From positions 1 to 56,828 of the forward strand of contig NZ_ABVL01000035.1 in assembly GCF_000173075.1 (NCBI RefSeq): a stretch of DNA of 56,828 bases, given 5' to 3'. Below the pieces are notes generated by a model. That model searched no databases. It was not told where the DNA came from and was given only the letters and a program-made list of their open reading frames with translations. This document shows positions 7,284-15,152 of the stretch, piece by piece. Position numbers and translations under genes: made by a program. The DNA comes from Chthoniobacter flavus Ellin428. Lineage in GTDB: Bacteria; Verrucomicrobiota; Verrucomicrobiia; Chthoniobacterales; Chthoniobacteraceae. Position 1 is the stretch's first letter; each line of letters opens with the position of its first letter.

Positions 7284-9542
7284 ATGTTTCCCCAGAACAA
7301 CCATACCCTCGTATCGAAGTCGGCCCTCCGGTCCTGGCGCTCTCTCCTATGGATAGCATGCGCCCTCGTGACTGCCAGCGTCCACGCTCAGCTCACGGTG
7401 AACAACGCCGTCCCCGTGACGGCGATTGATCCCGCGGGAGGGGCGACGATTAGTTATCAGAACCCGAATTGGTCGACGTCCTTTACTAACTATACTGGAG
7501 AAGTGTTCAGTGCGGTCACGGCAGCGACCATGGGGACCACGCCCGGGGCGAATGTCCTGAATTTCGAGACCGCCAACGGCTTCCCAGCGGCCACGCAGTC
7601 GCTCACGTCGTCGGGCACGGCTTTCTCCGCGAGCAACACGATCGCGCCCTTCGCTATCGCCAATGCGCTGGCCACGATCAATACCAGCACGGGGTATTCG
7701 ATCGGCGTGCAATACGCGACGTTCAATTCGCATAACAACATCCTCGGTGTTCCCAACGCCACCCCGGGCGTCTTCCTGGTGCACGACCGCACGGCCAATG
7801 ACACGATGACCTCCGGCACCCAGGGGCTGGTGGCCGGCGAAGCCTTTGGCACCGATCCCGGCGGTACCCTGCTCACCTTCGGCCGGAATCTGAGTCAATT
7901 CGGCGTGGTGCTGAATGCCAACTCGCTCGGCACCACGGATGTCATCGCGCTCTTCGATAGCAACGGCGTGCTCATGGCGAAGTACACCATCGGCATCGCC
8001 GTGGGGCACCCGCTCTACTTCGGCGTGAAATCGCCCACCTCGCTCATTCGCAGCGTGTGGGTCGGGCAATCGACCGCCACGAATGGACTCATCCTCGATG
8101 ATGTCGCCTTCGTTCCCGCGCCGGCGCCGGGCCAGGCACCGATCGATTTTACGTTCAACGGCAGCGCCGGGCTGACCGGCTGGTCCCACACCAGTAGCGC
8201 TACCCTGACGACCAATCCCACTTACCTCGCCATCACAGCGAACAATAGTTGGGATTCCAAGATTTACCGTGGCATTTCGCTGCAGGCGGGTACTTACACC
8301 CTCACCGGCACTGGCTCGGGCTCGAACATCGTGCAGATCAGCACGTCGCTGAGCAATTCGCCTTACGTGCAGCTCAATCTCGGTCAGGCCTCGGGTTGGC
8401 GCACCGACTCCACGACCTTCACCGCCCCGGGAGGGACGCTCTATTTGATGGTCAAGGTCAACGGCGCCACGGGCACGGCGAATATCGAATTCCTCGATAT
8501 CTCCGCCACCCCGACCACGCCTTACACCATCAATACCACCGCGCTGCAGACGCAGAAAAATACCCTGAGTCTGGTGCGCGGGATGGATAGCACCTGGAAT
8601 AGCTCGGTCGTGCTCGGCAGCGCCTATTTCACCGAGCTGAAAAGCTGGGGTTGCAATGTCGTGCGGCTGCAATTGCATCCGGTGACCTACGCGGGCAGCC
8701 AGGCCTTCTGGACGGCGTGGCCGAATTACTTGAGCGGCACGATTCAAAACATCCAGCAGGCTCAGGCCGCGGGGCTCAAGGTGGTGATCGATCTCCACGA
8801 AATGCCGCTCATTGAAAGCGGCGGCGCGAATCCGTGGACCGATCCGGCGCTGGGTAATCAATTCGCGCTGGTCTGGCAGAGCATCGCGCAAGCGGTCGTC
8901 TCGAATAACCTCACCTCCGCTGTGTGGGGTTACGAACTGCTGAATGAACCGATCGATACCGCGCAGTTGCCGAATGTCCCGCGCCAGTGGCTGCCGATGG
9001 CCAAGAATCTCGTCAACACCATCCGCACGATCGATCCCAATACGTGGATCATTTACGACGTCGGTCCCGGCGGCGATTTCGGCGGATTTACCAATCTCAC
9101 GCCGCTGCCCGATGCCAGCAGCCGGATCATTTACTCCGCGCATTTCTACAACCCCGAATCCTTCTGCCTGCAGGGCATCCCCAATACCGGTTATCCCCAG
9201 GGTGCTCATTACAGTTCCACGACGACCAACCTCGCCACCTATCTCGCGCCTGCCGACACCTTCCAGGCGGCGTGGCCGGTGCCGATCTACATCGGCGAAT
9301 TTTCCGTGGCTCGCTGGAGTCCGATTCCTGATAGCAAGAATTGGCTGACCGACATCGTGGCGCTCCTCGAAGCGCGCGGCTGGTCGTGGTGTTACTTCGC
9401 CTGGGAGGAGTACAACGCCTGGGACTTGAACCGGGATAGCTCCTTCACGCCCACCAATCCGCCCGCGTATCTGCCTGACACCAACCGCACCGACCGCGGC
9501 ACGGTCATCTACAACGCCCTGCAGAAGAACAATAGTCCGTAG
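7284..9542 (+). CDS. Secreted GH5-family glycoside hydrolase (cellulase-like), multidomain
   Basis: This 752-aa exported enzyme has a signal peptide at residues 1-36 (hydrophobic LLWIACALVTASVHAQ). Residues 40-280 form a beta-sandwich-like region that I do not recognise, with a FETANGFP start similar to domains found in PEP-CTERM-type exported proteins. Residues 285-415 look like a carbohydrate-binding jelly roll. Residues 418-748 are the GH5 barrel. The acid/base Glu555 is in ELLNEP and the nucleophile Glu672 in IYIGEFS; the upstream strand motif LKVVIDLHEMP also fits. The likely substrate is a beta-1,4-glucan or mannan, but the exact specificity is not readable. It stands alone, with no regulator or transporter beside it. 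Confidence 0.88.
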   Translation: MFPQNNHTLVSKSALRSWRSLLWIACALVTASVHAQLTVNNAVPVTAIDPAGGATISYQNPNWSTSFTNYTGEVFSAVTAATMGTTPGANVLNFETANGFPAATQSLTSSGTAFSASNTIAPFAIANALATINTSTGYSIGVQYATFNSHNNILGVPNATPGVFLVHDRTANDTMTSGTQGLVAGEAFGTDPGGTLLTFGRNLSQFGVVLNANSLGTTDVIALFDSNGVLMAKYTIGIAVGHPLYFGVKSPTSLIRSVWVGQSTATNGLILDDVAFVPAPAPGQAPIDFTFNGSAGLTGWSHTSSATLTTNPTYLAITANNSWDSKIYRGISLQAGTYTLTGTGSGSNIVQISTSLSNSPYVQLNLGQASGWRTDSTTFTAPGGTLYLMVKVNGATGTANIEFLDISATPTTPYTINTTALQTQKNTLSLVRGMDSTWNSSVVLGSAYFTELKSWGCNVVRLQLHPVTYAGSQAFWTAWPNYLSGTIQNIQQAQAAGLKVVIDLHEMPLIESGGANPWTDPALGNQFALVWQSIAQAVVSNNLTSAVWGYELLNEPIDTAQLPNVPRQWLPMAKNLVNTIRTIDPNTWIIYDVGPGGDFGGFTNLTPLPDASSRIIYSAHFYNPESFCLQGIPNTGYPQGAHYSSTTTNLATYLAPADTFQAAWPVPIYIGEFSVARWSPIPDSKNWLTDIVALLEARGWSWCYFAWEEYNAWDLNRDSSFTPTNPPAYLPDTNRTDRGTVIYNALQKNNSP

Positions 9543-9699
9543 CGGAGGGATAGAAGGGCGCCCGCGCGGTGTGATCCAATTGGGGGGCGACGTGCCGTCG
9601 GTGCCTAATTATTCCAGAAGAAATTGGGGCGCTGACGGAGTCTAAGCATTGCCCACATCTTGGCTGGTGCATCGAGTGGGATGGGGCGAAGCGGCAATC

Positions 9700-9937
9700 T
9701 GTCCCGGAGGGACAATGGAATTTAGCCGGTGTGCAAGCCTGCGAGCTTCAAGCGAACAGGCGCAGCCACCGGAACTATGTCCCTCCATCGGTCGCCCCGA
9801 AGGGGCGGAGGAAACACTCGCCTAGCGAAGGATTCCCGCGCCACCTCCGGGGCGCAAGCGTGTTGGGGACGTGTTCCGGGGGTGTCGCTCGCAAGCTCGC
9901 TTTACCCCCGGCTAATGTTCTTTGTCCCCCCGGGACA
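9700..9937. repeat. Long intergenic palindromic element (family A, copy 1)
   Basis: The outer arms are TGTCCCGGAGGGACAATGG...TTTAGCCGGTG at 9700-9731 and CCCCGGCTAATGTT...TTTGTCCCCCCGGGACA at 9906-9937, imperfect reverse complements of about 32 bases. Inner hairpins include GTCGCCCCGAAGGGGCGG (9791-9808). The same outline (CCGGCTAA core plus a CCTCCGGGA end) recurs at 28648-28864. The whole 9543-10067 gap between the GH5 and DUF5069 genes has no other supportable feature. Confidence 0.6.
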
Positions 9938-10067
9938 ATCTTCCGCCTCACCGCATCGACTTCATCGCCGTCGTGGAAGATGTGGATAATACTTAGGACT
10001 GAGCAGCGTCCTCCAGAAATGCCCCGAAAACGTGCTGGACCATCCGGGTTTCCGCGGCCGCTCGCGA

Positions 10068-10607
10068 TCAACCCCTCGCAGCAGCCTGCTTCACCGCGTC
10101 CACGATCGCGCGGTCGTCGTCGCCCTTGTCCCAGACGAGTTGGAGGAATTGCGGCAGCGTCATGTGATGCCGGCGTAGAAACGGGGCGGGTCACCCGCCG
10201 CCAGCCGTACATGAGATTCGGGTCCATCTCGCCGCGGAGCCTTGATGCGCGCCTTGACGATGAGACGCGGGAGCCCACGCGATGCCCATCCCACCCGCCG
10301 CGGACTTGGCCGGGAGCGTGCTCATCGGAATCACCCGCTCGGTCGGCTGACCGTGCATCACCTCGAGGAAATACGCGCGCCGGATCGCCGTGACAGCGAG
10401 CACCGTGTCGAAATCGAGATCATCCCACCCAAGCGAGTCGTCGACGAAATCGAACAACTCCTGCGGCGTGCAGCCGATGCCCGCGAGAAACGCCACATCC
10501 TCCGGCGCGAACATCGTGCGCGCCGATCGGCGCCCGGCTTTCCACGCCGCGACCCCGCGGTCCCACACCTTGCGAAATTCCAGTTTCCAGTCGTCGTCTT
10601 TCATCAT
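10068..10607 (-). pseudogene. DUF5069 protein gene, frameshifted
   Basis: The intact part from the ATG at 10607 reads KDDDWKLEFRKVWDRGVAAW and continues through FAPEDVAFLAGIGCTPQELF to LPAKSAAG. Family resemblance then continues only by hopping frames: GIAWLPRLIVKARIK, LRGEMDPNLMYG, FLRRHHMTLPQFLQLVWDKG, then a stop at 10068. The frame changes coincide with extra G or C bases in runs between about 10195 and 10300, and total length is close to that expected for DUF5069. The family's function is unknown. It is either a decaying gene or a locally poor stretch of sequence. Confidence 0.65.
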
Positions 10608-10759
10608 GCGTCCGCGAGCGTAGCGGAGCCGGTCGCTCGCGCAATCCCTTCGCAGCGCGTCCGACCATTCGAAAACGCACCTGACAATCGCGCTCTCTGC
10701 CAGCGGCCCTGGCTGGCAGTTTCGAAATCCGCAAATCCCAACCCTAAAAGGGGGACGGG

Positions 10760-10902
10760 GAATGGCCACAAAAAGGCCCAAGAGGCACAAAACAAAATGT
10801 TCCTTGGGCAAGCGGGTGGCGCTCATCGACACCCTGCGGGCGAAACTGCCGTATTCTGCAAGAACCTGCTTTTGCGCCTTTTGTGCCTCTTTGTGGCCAT
10901 TC
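10760..10902. repeat. Inverted repeat of the word GGCACAAAA
   Basis: The outer 13-bp arms GAATGGCCACAAA (10760-10772) and TTTGTGGCCATTC (10890-10902) are perfect complements. Inside, GAGGCACAAAA words on the left face TTTTGTGCCTC words on the right. It lies between the divergent DUF5069 and GntR genes, and the rest of the 10608-11007 gap holds the GntR operator. Confidence 0.65.
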
Positions 10903-10949
10903 GTTCCCTCAATTTAGATTAACGCGCAAGAGCGCCTAAAACTTCGCCG

Positions 10950-10989
10950 TTGACACATCACACGTGTCACATGCTACATGTGACACGTG
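10950..10989 (+). promoter_or_regulatory. Promoter/operator of the GntR-ABC operon with perfect 13-bp inverted repeat
   Basis: A TTGACA -35 box lies at 10950-10955. From 10961 a perfect inverted repeat follows: arm CACGTGTCACATG (10961-10973), spacer CTA, and the complementary arm ending at 10989. It covers the expected -10 region (about 10973-10978). Such placement suits autorepression by the YtrA-type regulator encoded 19 bases downstream. No perfect -10 hexamer is visible. Confidence 0.65.
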
Positions 10990-11007
10990 CCAAGCGACCG
11001 CCACGAG

Positions 11008-11391
11008 ATGCTCCCTTTCCCGCTGCAGATCCAGCCGGGCCTGCCCATTTCCGAGCAGGTCGTCTATGCGGTGAAAAAGGCGGTCATCTCCGGGCTGCTC
11101 AAACCGGGCAGCCGATTCCCTTCCGTGCGGGCGGTGAGCCAGGAACTGCGCATTCATCCGAATACCGCGCACAAGGCCATCGGGGTGCTGATTGACGAGG
11201 GATTGCTCGAGGTGCATCCCGGCATTGGGACCGTCGTGGGGCAACTGCCTTCCGCTCCCTCGGCGAAGGAATTGAAGCTCTTCGCCGGACAGGTCGAGCG
11301 CCTGGTCGTCGAAGCCAAAAACCGGCGCCTCCGCCTCGATGAACTGCAGGCCATGATCGAGCGGCAGTGGAATCGCCTGACAACTCGCTAA
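11008..11391 (+). CDS. GntR-family regulator, YtrA subfamily
   Basis: This is a 127-aa short GntR repressor. The winged helix-turn-helix occupies residues 12-80 (PISEQVVYAVKKAVISGLLKPGSRFPSVRAVSQELRIHPNTAHKAI, given here in outline) and is followed by only a short helical tail, as in YtrA-type proteins that control ABC transporter operons. I prefer the ATG at 11008. A GTG at 10987 would start inside the operator palindrome. The stop is 2 bases from the ATPase start, so the three downstream genes form one operon that this protein probably represses until a ligand, possibly a cell-envelope stress signal, is present. Confidence 0.88.
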   Translation: MLPFPLQIQPGLPISEQVVYAVKKAVISGLLKPGSRFPSVRAVSQELRIHPNTAHKAIGVLIDEGLLEVHPGIGTVVGQLPSAPSAKELKLFAGQVERLVVEAKNRRLRLDELQAMIERQWNRLTTR

Positions 11392-11393
11392 CT

Positions 11394-12311
11394 ATGAATC
11401 CAGTCATTGAGATCCAAAAAATGTCCTGCCGCTTCGGCAATGTGGAGGCGGTGCGCAATCTCACCTTGGAAGTCCCCGTCGGCAGCGTCTACGCCTTCCT
11501 CGGCACGAACGGCGCGGGCAAGACCACCACGATCAAAACGTTGCTCAATCTGCTCCAGCCCAGCGCCGGCACCGCGCGAATCTTCGGCGTCGACTCGACC
11601 CACCTTGGCCCCCCGGAGTTGGCCCGGATCGGCTATGTCTCGGAAAATCAGCAGCTGCCCGAGAAGCTCAACGTCCAGCAAATGATCGACTACTGCCGCG
11701 CGCTCTATGCGAACTGGGACGACGCCCTGTGCCGCCGGCTCGTCGAGCGTTTCGCGCTCCCGATGAACCGCCCCATCCGCGGCTTCTCCCGTGGCATGAA
11801 GACCAAGGCCGCGCTGCTCGTCTCGCTCGCCTATCGCCCCGAGCTCCTGCTCATGGATGAACCCTTCGCCGGCCTCGATCCGCTGGTCCGCGATGATCTC
11901 GTGCAAGGGATGTTAGAGTTATCCGAGCAGGAGAATTGGACCGTCTTCATTTCATCGCATGATATCGACGAGGTCGAGCGGCTGGCCGATCACGTCGGGA
12001 TGATCGACAACGGCGTCCTCACGCTTTCCGAATCCTCCGATAGTCTGCGGACGCGATTCCGCCGGGTGGACGCGATCTTTGCCGAGGGGCCACCGCCCAC
12101 CCCCGATTTGTTCAAGGACGCGCTCTCGTCGGAAATATCCGGTCTGTCGGCGCGCTGGATCGAAAATCACTATACCGACGACGAAGAACTTGGCGCGCGG
12201 ATCCGATCGCGATTTCCCAATTGCCAGGCCTGGAGCTCCAGTCCCCTGGCCCTGCGTGACGCCTTCGTCGCCCTCACCCGCGCGCAACGCGCCACCCCGC
12301 CCGCTCTATGA
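11394..12311 (+). CDS. ABC transporter ATP-binding protein
   Basis: This 305-aa ATPase energises the membrane partner encoded next. Walker A is GTNGAGKTT (about residues 39-47). The signature is the degenerate FSRGMKTK form usual in the CcmA/BcrA group, rather than LSGGQ. Walker B is LLLMDEPFAGLD, and the switch His is in SSHDIDEVE. A C-terminal extension of about 90 residues follows the NBD. The ATG at 11394 is chosen because it is 2 bases past the GntR stop and places the NBD normally. The 3' end overlaps the permease start by 4 bases (ATGA), indicating translational coupling. The substrate is unknown; YtrB-like systems are often induced by wall-active compounds. Confidence 0.9.
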   Translation: MNPVIEIQKMSCRFGNVEAVRNLTLEVPVGSVYAFLGTNGAGKTTTIKTLLNLLQPSAGTARIFGVDSTHLGPPELARIGYVSENQQLPEKLNVQQMIDYCRALYANWDDALCRRLVERFALPMNRPIRGFSRGMKTKAALLVSLAYRPELLLMDEPFAGLDPLVRDDLVQGMLELSEQENWTVFISSHDIDEVERLADHVGMIDNGVLTLSESSDSLRTRFRRVDAIFAEGPPPTPDLFKDALSSEISGLSARWIENHYTDDEELGARIRSRFPNCQAWSSSPLALRDAFVALTRAQRATPPAL

Positions 12312-13165
12312 AGATCGTCTTCGCTCAACTGAAAAAGGATATGCGCTGCCAACGCGGGGCTTTGATCCTTTGGGTCATTTGCCTGGTCTTGGGAGCTCTG
12401 CCCTACCTGGCCGCGACTGCGCTTGGTCATTCGATGGAAAAGAGCCTCGATATGCTCAATCTGTCGGAAGGGCAGAGACTGGCGGGCGCTGTTTCCATGG
12501 TCGCCATCTTCATTACCTGCGCCATGGCGGCAATGTTTGGCATGTTCCTGTTATTGCCCATCCTGGTGACCCAGGTCGTCCACGAAGATCCACTCATGGG
12601 AACCACGGCGTTCTGGCAAACCCGCCCTATTCCGCGGTCCAAGATGCTGCTGGCGAAAACACTGTTCATTGGTGTCCTGCTCCTCCCGCTGATGCTGGCC
12701 ATGGCCAAAGGTGGCAAGATCGGCGACGACCAATTCTGGCCGGCGATGGCGGCCTGGATTGCCGCCGTCGCTGCCCTCGCATCGATCACCCCGGGCACTG
12801 GGGCATGGTTTGGTTACGGCCTGGCGTTCTTGTTTGGGAAGCAGATCTTCTCCGGAACGATCAACCAGATCTGGAACCACTATCATGGTCCCAGCGCGCT
12901 CTTCTCCGATGAGACGCTCCGTCCGCTGATCGCTGTTGGGAGCCTCCTGCATTTCAACGCGTCCGACTTCTACCATCTTTGCTATCTGCTCGGGTTTGCC
13001 GTCGTCTTTATCCACCAATACCTCACGCTCCGCACGAAGAGATCGCTAGCCCTGTTTATCGCCGTCCTCGCCGCCGTGGGTGTGTTGCAGATGTCAGCCG
13101 GCCCGTCGCCCGATAATTCCAACTCCGTCATCCGAATCAATTCCAGCAGCAGCCAAACGCCGTAA
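12308..13165 (+). CDS. ABC-2 type permease-like membrane protein
   Basis: This 285-aa protein has about six hydrophobic helices (for example ALILWVICLVLGALPYLAAT, MVAIFITCAMAAMFGMFLLL, FHIG-type helix near 240-255 and LALFIAVLAAVGVL) and a cytosolic motif VHEDPLMGTTAFWQTRPI typical of bacitracin/gliding-type ABC-2 permeases. It is short for that class, and the helix order suggests that one or more helices may be missing between residues 125 and 150, where KTLFIGVLLLPLMLAMAKGG passes directly into a charged segment. Overlap with the ATPase gene shows a shared operon. The transported substrate is not deducible. Confidence 0.8.
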   Translation: MKIVFAQLKKDMRCQRGALILWVICLVLGALPYLAATALGHSMEKSLDMLNLSEGQRLAGAVSMVAIFITCAMAAMFGMFLLLPILVTQVVHEDPLMGTTAFWQTRPIPRSKMLLAKTLFIGVLLLPLMLAMAKGGKIGDDQFWPAMAAWIAAVAALASITPGTGAWFGYGLAFLFGKQIFSGTINQIWNHYHGPSALFSDETLRPLIAVGSLLHFNASDFYHLCYLLGFAVVFIHQYLTLRTKRSLALFIAVLAAVGVLQMSAGPSPDNSNSVIRINSSSSQTP

Positions 13166-13291
13166 GCGGTGCTTTCCGATGGCACATAAACGGGGGTAAA
13201 AGGTTTGCCGTTACACCGGTTTTCGGCTATCTCGCCCGGCAGCGTGTCGAATGTTGTGGTGCAAGATGTAAGCGAACCTCTCCCTCTTTTT

Positions 13292-13690
13292 ATGAATCGA
13301 ACCATGCTGGCCTTGGCGATCGTCGTTCCATTTTTGAATCTCAATGCTGCGGATACGCCGCCGGGCTCGAAGGAAGCGCGAGTAGGTTCCGGGGCGATGC
13401 TGGTGGCGTTCCGACCGGAAGGCAGCGCGGAACTGAAGGCGCAGCTTTTGAATACCAAATGGACGTGGATTCACCCCGGAGCGGAAATTACCTTCCGGGA
13501 GAACGGTCAGGCATGGGTGAATACTGACAAGGAAGTCAAAAACTGGTTCGTGGCCGACGCCGCCGGGCGCGTCGTCGCGGGGACGTTCGCGGGGAGTCGC
13601 ACGTTCATGTTTACATTTTCTGCCGACCTCAAAACCGCCCGGGCCATTCTCGATGGAGACCGCGTGTGGGAAGCCAGGCGGATGAAGTAA
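13292..13690 (+). CDS. Small exported protein, unknown
   Basis: This 132-aa protein has an N-terminal signal peptide (MNRTMLALAIVVPFLNLNAA) and a compact beta-rich mature part with the segment LLNTKWTWIHPGAEITFREN, followed by TFSADLKTARAILDGDRVWEARR. That pattern, a lipocalin-like or 'expected-versus-template' small beta domain repeated in secreted Verrucomicrobia proteins, is known to me only as hypothetical. The start is the ATG at 13292; the frame is open upstream but lacks a signal. No operon link with neighbours is visible. Confidence 0.6.
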   Translation: MNRTMLALAIVVPFLNLNAADTPPGSKEARVGSGAMLVAFRPEGSAELKAQLLNTKWTWIHPGAEITFRENGQAWVNTDKEVKNWFVADAAGRVVAGTFAGSRTFMFTFSADLKTARAILDGDRVWEARRMK

Positions 13691-13839
13691 GCTGCGTCTG
13701 CCGCTTTTATTCGCGGTTCTCTTTGCTTTCTTCTCTGCGGTTAACCCTTTTGTCGCGGCTCCGCCGCGCGGCGCCTTCTGCGAGAAGTTCAGCCGCCCAT
13801 GTTACGTGACACACCCGTGTCCACCGATATGCTCGGCCG

Positions 13840-14070
13840 ATGAACACTTTCTATTCGATCTATTCGCGTATGTCCGAACGCACCAAGCTGATCATCGTGG
13901 CGATGCTGGCGTTTTGGCTGGGTGGGTTGCTGAAAGGCAACGGCTCGAGCAGCGGGCGGTATCAGCCGTGCGGTAACTCGCCGACTTACGTCCTCGATAC
14001 GCAAAAGGGAACCGCCTGGGAGTTGAAGGGCACCAAGTATGAGGAACTCGGCTCGATGCCCTCGTGGTAA
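13840..14070 (+). CDS. Small single-helix membrane protein, unknown
   Basis: This 76-aa protein has one transmembrane helix (about residues 17-30, LIIVAMLAFWLGGLL) and a C-terminal part reading YVLDTQKGTAWELKGTKYEELGSMP, a pattern seen in small 'DTxxG' exported proteins whose function is unknown. An internal ATG at residue 11 is an alternative start. It ends 6 bases before the ATG of the next gene, so the two may be co-transcribed. Confidence 0.6.
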   Translation: MNTFYSIYSRMSERTKLIIVAMLAFWLGGLLKGNGSSSGRYQPCGNSPTYVLDTQKGTAWELKGTKYEELGSMPSW

Positions 14071-14075
14071 TTGAG

Positions 14076-15077
14076 ATGAAGATGACCTTGCCTCTGTCGC
14101 GTCGCACCTGGCTCAAGGGATCGCTGCTCTCGTTGGCGGCGGCCGGTGCGCAGCGCCGCGGCCTGTTCGCCGCGGAGCCGGCCAATTCCATCCGCAACCC
14201 GCCCGTGCCGCGCGTCGCGGATCGTTTCGTCCACATCTACAAACCCGCCGCGGACGTCTACACCTTGCCGACCGTCACCACCAAGCCGGCCGATGGCGGC
14301 TTCACCTACACACAAGGTGCGCGCTATCCCGACTGGCGGACCAACGATCACACGTTCATCCAGGGGCCCGACCGCCGCTGGCATTGCTTCGGCATCACCA
14401 AGCCGTGGATGAGCGGCGACAATGGCCATGCCGGCGAAGGCTTGTGCTTCCATGCGATCGCCCCAGAGGGCACGTTCGCGCAAGCGTTGCAGTTTCAGTC
14501 GTGGAGAGACCTCTCGAAGATCGACGTCGCCGGCTGTGGCTGGGCGCCGACCTCCATCCGGATCGGCGATGAATACTCGCTCATCGGCTCGCGCCTCGGC
14601 CGGGCCACGTCCACGGATTTGCTGAAGTGGACTGACCAGGGCCAGCTCGACATCCGGGGCGGCAATCGCGACCCGCAAGTCCAGTTCCTGAACGGCACCT
14701 ATTATTTGGTGCGCTGCGACGGCAACGGCGTCGACCTCGTCACCTCGAAAGATTTCATCCACTGGTCCGAGCCGAAAGTCATCTACCGTCCGCGGCAGGC
14801 GACCTGGCAAACCGAATCGCCGTCGCTCATTGCCTATGGTGGATTGTTCTATCTCTTCTGGACGCTGTGGGACACCGCCGACCCCACGACCGGCGGCTAC
14901 TGCCCGCGTTCCTTCGTTATCTGCTCGGAATCGCCCGACGATTTTCACGACCGCCCCGTGCTGGCCGAATTCACCGTCCACGCCCCGGAGATCATCCAAG
15001 CTGACGGCCAATGGTTCATGTCCACCGCCGAACATCCGAATCGCGGGATCTCCGTCGCCCCGTTGGTTTGGGAGTAA
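14076..15077 (+). CDS. Tat-exported five-bladed beta-propeller protein, GH43/GH32-like
   Basis: This 333-aa protein has a twin-arginine signal (SRRTWLKGSLLSLAAAGAQ) and a body of repeating propeller strands (DHTFIQGPDRRWHCFGI, GDEYSLIGSRLG, TYYLVRCDGNG, LFYLFWTLWD, WFMSTAEHP). Such five-bladed propellers form the GH32/43/62/68/117 glycosidase group. Acidic residues that could be catalytic occur (for example PDWRTNDHTF and GGNRDPQVQF), but I cannot assign the triad with certainty, so hydrolase activity is inferred only. The ATG at 14076 is preferred over a GTG at 14064 that would overlap the previous gene. Confidence 0.65.
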   Translation: MKMTLPLSRRTWLKGSLLSLAAAGAQRRGLFAAEPANSIRNPPVPRVADRFVHIYKPAADVYTLPTVTTKPADGGFTYTQGARYPDWRTNDHTFIQGPDRRWHCFGITKPWMSGDNGHAGEGLCFHAIAPEGTFAQALQFQSWRDLSKIDVAGCGWAPTSIRIGDEYSLIGSRLGRATSTDLLKWTDQGQLDIRGGNRDPQVQFLNGTYYLVRCDGNGVDLVTSKDFIHWSEPKVIYRPRQATWQTESPSLIAYGGLFYLFWTLWDTADPTTGGYCPRSFVICSESPDDFHDRPVLAEFTVHAPEIIQADGQWFMSTAEHPNRGISVAPLVWE

Positions 15078-15152
15078 TCCAGCTGCCTTGTTTTCTCGCC
15101 TCGATGTGCGAAGGATCCGCTCGAAAGAGAAGCTGGCTTCTTCCTGAAGTGA

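Noticed and set aside
7347..9209. Long minus-strand open frame of 620 codons antisense to the GH5 gene
   Set aside because: It is the high-GC shadow of a real gene: its residues are Arg/Gly/Asp-rich with no recognisable motif, whereas the plus frame has a signal peptide and GH5 active-site motifs.
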